DNA from: Chloroflexota bacterium | Lineage (GTDB): Bacteria; Chloroflexota; Dehalococcoidia; Lucifugimonadales; JAPUKM01 | Assembly (NCBI GenBank): GCA_027295645.1 | Contig: JAPUKM010000025.1 | Location: 1-5,327 of the forward strand | Length of the DNA: 5,327 bases | Reading direction: 5' to 3' | Part shown: in pieces, positions 5,255 through 5,327 of the stretch | How positions within the stretch are numbered: the first letter of the stretch is position 1 | How the letters are laid out: every line of letters begins with the position of its first letter | The notes under the pieces: model-generated | What the model saw: only the letters and a program-made list of their open reading frames with translations | Databases searched by the model: none | Told to the model about the DNA's origin: nothing | Translations under genes and position numbers: made by a program

Positions 5255-5327
5255 ATCCAATCAGGTTAGCCGTCCCAGATCAAGCGGGGGTGGTAATCGT
5301 GGTGCAGTTTCCTGGTGAGACCCGAAG

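Noticed and set aside
5290..5327. Possible GTG start of another plus-strand gene at the right edge
   Set aside because: Only 12 codons are visible, with no clear ribosome-binding site and no recognisable motif.

Overview
The window reads as an ordinary bacterial chromosome segment, moderately GC-rich and densely coded. It holds six recognisable protein genes and no RNA genes, CRISPR arrays, insertion sequences or phage genes. The best guess at lineage is Chloroflexota (for example a Dehalococcoidia/SAR202-like or soil lineage). The reasons are a lipoprotein with a long Thr-Pro linker carrying an Asp-box propeller, what looks like a leaderless mRNA, and Shine-Dalgarno-led metabolic genes beside it. 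This is inference from style; no marker gene is present.

Layout: (1) 2-181 (+) is the 3' end of msrB, methionine sulfoxide reductase B, cut by the left edge. (2) 182-281 is a compact control region with two GATNATC-cored direct repeats, a CCTTAAGG palindrome and a perfect TATAAT placed so that transcription should begin at or next to the following ATG. (3) 282-1700 (+) encodes an exported lipoprotein: lipobox, Pro/Thr stalk, then a probable seven-bladed Asp-box beta-propeller. (4) 1701-1765 is a short convergent gap with a nested inverted repeat. (5) 1766-2726 (-) is a two-gene unit, a nitroreductase followed 40 nt later by a stand-alone GIY-YIG nuclease-fold protein. It is led by an extended -10 promoter (TGCTATAAT) with a 10-bp palindrome centred near -41.5. 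(6) 2890-3405 (-) is apt, adenine phosphoribosyltransferase. (7) 3406-3646 is the divergent spacer between apt and the next gene; it holds a small ORF whose last part looks protein-like and may be a gene remnant. (8) 3647-5254 (+) is an acyl-CoA synthetase of the AMP-forming superfamily with all core motifs intact. (9) 5255-5327 holds nothing I can support.

The genes do not form one pathway. msrB and the nitroreductase are both redox or stress-type enzymes, apt is purine salvage, the acyl-CoA synthetase is carboxylic acid activation, and the lipoprotein is a cell-surface protein of unknown ligand. The least ordinary parts are the nitroreductase/GIY-YIG pairing with its promoter, the leaderless lipoprotein promoter with its tandem repeats, and the propeller's internal repeats. 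I see no convincing evidence of a wholly new system.
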